16,960 nucleotides of DNA from Chthoniobacterales bacterium (GTDB taxonomy: Bacteria; Verrucomicrobiota; Verrucomicrobiia; Chthoniobacterales; UBA10450): positions 1 to 16,960 of the forward strand of contig JACCXA010000096.1 in NCBI GenBank assembly GCA_013697365.1, written 5' to 3'. Positions 15,772-16,960 of the stretch are shown piece after piece. The number at the start of each line of letters is the position of its first letter. Within the stretch, counting starts at the first letter, position 1. The position numbers and the translations under genes are program-made. Under the pieces are notes generated by a model. It did no database searches, was not told where the DNA came from, and saw only the letters and a program-made list of their open reading frames with translations.

Positions 15772-16398
15772 ATGCCTCTCGTAGCTTCGGCGATGGAAAT
15801 TCCTCCCGGCGATTTTGCCGCTTACATCTTTGATTGCGACGGCACGCTCGCGGACACCATGCCGCTGCATTATCAAGCATGGTGCGCCGCGCTGAAGGAG
15901 CATGAAGCGGATTTCCCTGAAGTACTTTTCTATGAACTCGGCGGCATGCCGACGCAGAAAATCGTCGAGGTGTTGAACGCCCGGCATGGCTACAGCTTGC
16001 CGCCCGCCGAAACGGCGCGGCGGAAAGTGGAACAGTTCATGTCCCTGCTGGTGGAGATTGAGCCGATCGAGCCCGTCGTCGCGATTGTGCGCGAAGTGAG
16101 CGGCCGGCTGCCAATGGCGGTGGCTTCGGGCGGGCATCGGCATGTTGTGACCCGGACTCTTGGCGCGCTCGGGCTGCTGAAATTCTTCGACGCCGTTGTT
16201 TGCTCGGAGGACTACACGCGCGGGAAACCTTTTCCTGATCCGTTTCTGGTCGCGGCCGAGCGGCTGGGCGTTGCCCCAGCGCAATGCCTCGTCTTCGAGG
16301 ACACGCCGACCGGGGAGGAAGCTGCTCACGCGGCTGGCATGGCATCGGTCCTCGTTCCGCCGCCGGCACGGGTCCGGGCGCCCCGCCGCACCTCCTGA
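15772..16398 (+). CDS. HAD-superfamily phosphatase/phosphomutase (YqaB/beta-phosphoglucomutase-like)
   Basis: The 208-residue product shows the four HAD motifs: FDCDGTLADT (nucleophile D21, acid/base D23), MAVASGG (S119), RGKPFPDPF (K152) and VFEDTPTGEEAA (E176, D177). The alpha-helical cap (about 30-100) with LGGMPTQKIVEVLN puts it in subclass I with beta-phosphoglucomutase and YqaB. Patterns such as LPMAVASG and QCLVFED recall YqaB, which dephosphorylates fructose-1-phosphate, so phosphatase activity on a sugar phosphate is more likely than mutase activity. ATG 15793 is an alternative start seven codons in; neither has a good ribosome binding site, and the motif region is unaffected. The C-terminus is basic and proline-rich. 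It converges with the TPR gene, with only 9 bp between stop codons and no visible terminator. Confidence 0.88.
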   Translation: MPLVASAMEIPPGDFAAYIFDCDGTLADTMPLHYQAWCAALKEHEADFPEVLFYELGGMPTQKIVEVLNARHGYSLPPAETARRKVEQFMSLLVEIEPIEPVVAIVREVSGRLPMAVASGGHRHVVTRTLGALGLLKFFDAVVCSEDYTRGKPFPDPFLVAAERLGVAPAQCLVFEDTPTGEEAAHAAGMASVLVPPPARVRAPRRTS

Positions 16399-16407
16399 CG
16401 TTCCTAC

Positions 16408-16791
16408 TTACTCCTTCGCGATCCGGCCGCCCCAGGAGAGAATTTTGGCTTTCGTCCCGGCCGCTTCGGCATCCTTGATGTCGCCGTTGCGATTGTAGAA
16501 AAGCGAGAGGCTGGTCCAACCGATCTGGTCGTTAGGCCGGATCTCGGTCGCGCGTTTGCCGGCCTCGATCGCCTCCGGGAAACGTCCGATCTTCATCAGC
16601 GCCATGCCGAGCGCGTGCCAGCCGTCGAAGAAGGCCGGATCGATCTCGACGCACTGGCGGTATTTTTCAACGGCGGTCTCGAGCTCCCCGATGGCGAGGT
16701 CGCCGTTCGCGTCGTCGAAGATATTGTCGAGATTTTCCACCGCAGTTTGAGAGCGTCCGCTTCCGCTCGAGCTCAACTCAACCGGCGGCAT
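16408..16791 (-). CDS. Small TPR protein
   Basis: The 127-residue product consists almost entirely of tetratricopeptide repeats: about 20-53 (ELETAVEKYRQCVEIDPAFF), 56-87 (GWHALGMALMKIGRFPEAIE), and a third, less regular one at 90-120 (GWTSLSLFYNRNGDIKDAEA). There is no signal peptide or membrane segment, so it is probably cytoplasmic and serves as a protein-binding adaptor. Its ATG lies inside the end of the upstream isomerase gene with a 14-bp overlap, which implies one transcript and coupled translation. A role in assisting protein folding or export is suggested only by this neighbour. Confidence 0.83.
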   Translation of the reverse strand: MPPVELSSSGSGRSQTAVENLDNIFDDANGDLAIGELETAVEKYRQCVEIDPAFFDGWHALGMALMKIGRFPEAIEAGKRATEIRPNDQIGWTSLSLFYNRNGDIKDAEAAGTKAKILSWGGRIAKE

Positions 16792-16960
16792 TGGCGGCGC
16801 CGGGGGCCGTCTGCGCTTTCACTCCCGCGTCCTGCCGGCGTTCTCGCAACCACTCGTGAAAAGCGATCTCCTGCTTGTTCTGCAGGAACCTCGAATTGAA
16901 CGAGTCCTTGCCGGCGGCGTAACCTTCTGGAGCGGGCTGGTCGCGTTTTTCCAAGATCGC
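16778..16960 (-). CDS. C-terminus of a probable SurA/PpiD-type peptidyl-prolyl isomerase (partial)
   Basis: An open frame enters from the right edge on the minus strand and runs 60 codons to a TGA at 16780-16778. It reads LEKRDQPAPEGYAAGKDSFN, then SRFLQNKQEIAFHEWLRERR and an Ala-rich tail. The pattern of a short extended segment, then a helix with FLQxKQxxAFxxWL, is typical of the end of parvulin-type periplasmic chaperones (SurA, PrsA, PpiD), where the helix follows the isomerase domain. The catalytic domain is outside the window, so the assignment rests on this tail alone. It overlaps the small TPR gene by 14 bp. Confidence 0.58.
   Translation of the reverse strand, partial: AILEKRDQPAPEGYAAGKDSFNSRFLQNKQEIAFHEWLRERRQDAGVKAQTAPGAANAAG

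Overview
The window is GC-rich, densely coding bacterial DNA with soil-type metabolism. Protein style points to Verrucomicrobiota, probably a soil Chthoniobacterales-type lineage. The cues are a FlgO/TolB-like TPR membrane protein, a flavin reductase fused to a polyferredoxin, a long Bacillus-type aromatic amino acid hydroxylase and intergenic palindromic elements. This placement is inference; there is no rRNA or other marker gene here. I see no CRISPR array, tRNA, intact insertion sequence, integrase or phage gene.

Layout: (1) 55-2115 (+), a membrane-anchored TPR protein with a TolB/FlgO-like domain. (2) 2199-3554 (+), an exported metal-dependent amidohydrolase whose start lies in a short 9-bp repeat tract. 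(3) 3588-5966 (-), a two-dinucleotide flavin reductase fused to a NapH/NosR-like membrane 4Fe-4S module. (4) 5967-6175, a divergent intergenic region holding two facing arrays of a degenerate hexamer. (5) 6176-10203 (+), an overlapping pair: malto-oligosyltrehalose trehalohydrolase (treZ) and a glycogen-debranching amylo-alpha-1,6-glucosidase. (6) 10237-10349, copy 1 of a cloverleaf-shaped palindromic element. (7) 10395-11435 (+), an MscS-type channel, followed by an L,D-transpeptidase (11503-12594, +). (8) 12595-13012, gene-poor: a small hairpin, a 34-codon stub of an ECF sigma factor, and copy 2 of the palindromic element in inverted orientation. (9) 13013-13921 (-), a UbiA-like membrane protein, divergent from (10) 13958-15742 (+), a phenylalanine-4-hydroxylase family enzyme, then a HAD phosphatase/phosphomutase (15772-16398, +). 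(11) On the minus strand at the right edge, the C-terminus of a probable SurA/PpiD-type peptidyl-prolyl isomerase overlaps a small TPR gene.

Functionally, treZ with the debranching enzyme makes a glycogen-to-trehalose module. The MscS channel and L,D-transpeptidase downstream suit osmotic and envelope stress, although the palindromic element separates them from the sugar genes. The strongest unexplained signal is the pair of palindromic elements. They share 15-bp terminal inverted repeats, an inner stem and two hairpins, and three base pairs differ between copies by compensatory double changes. The second is the domain order of the flavin reductase, whose C-terminal FAD motif appears to sit at the N-terminus.
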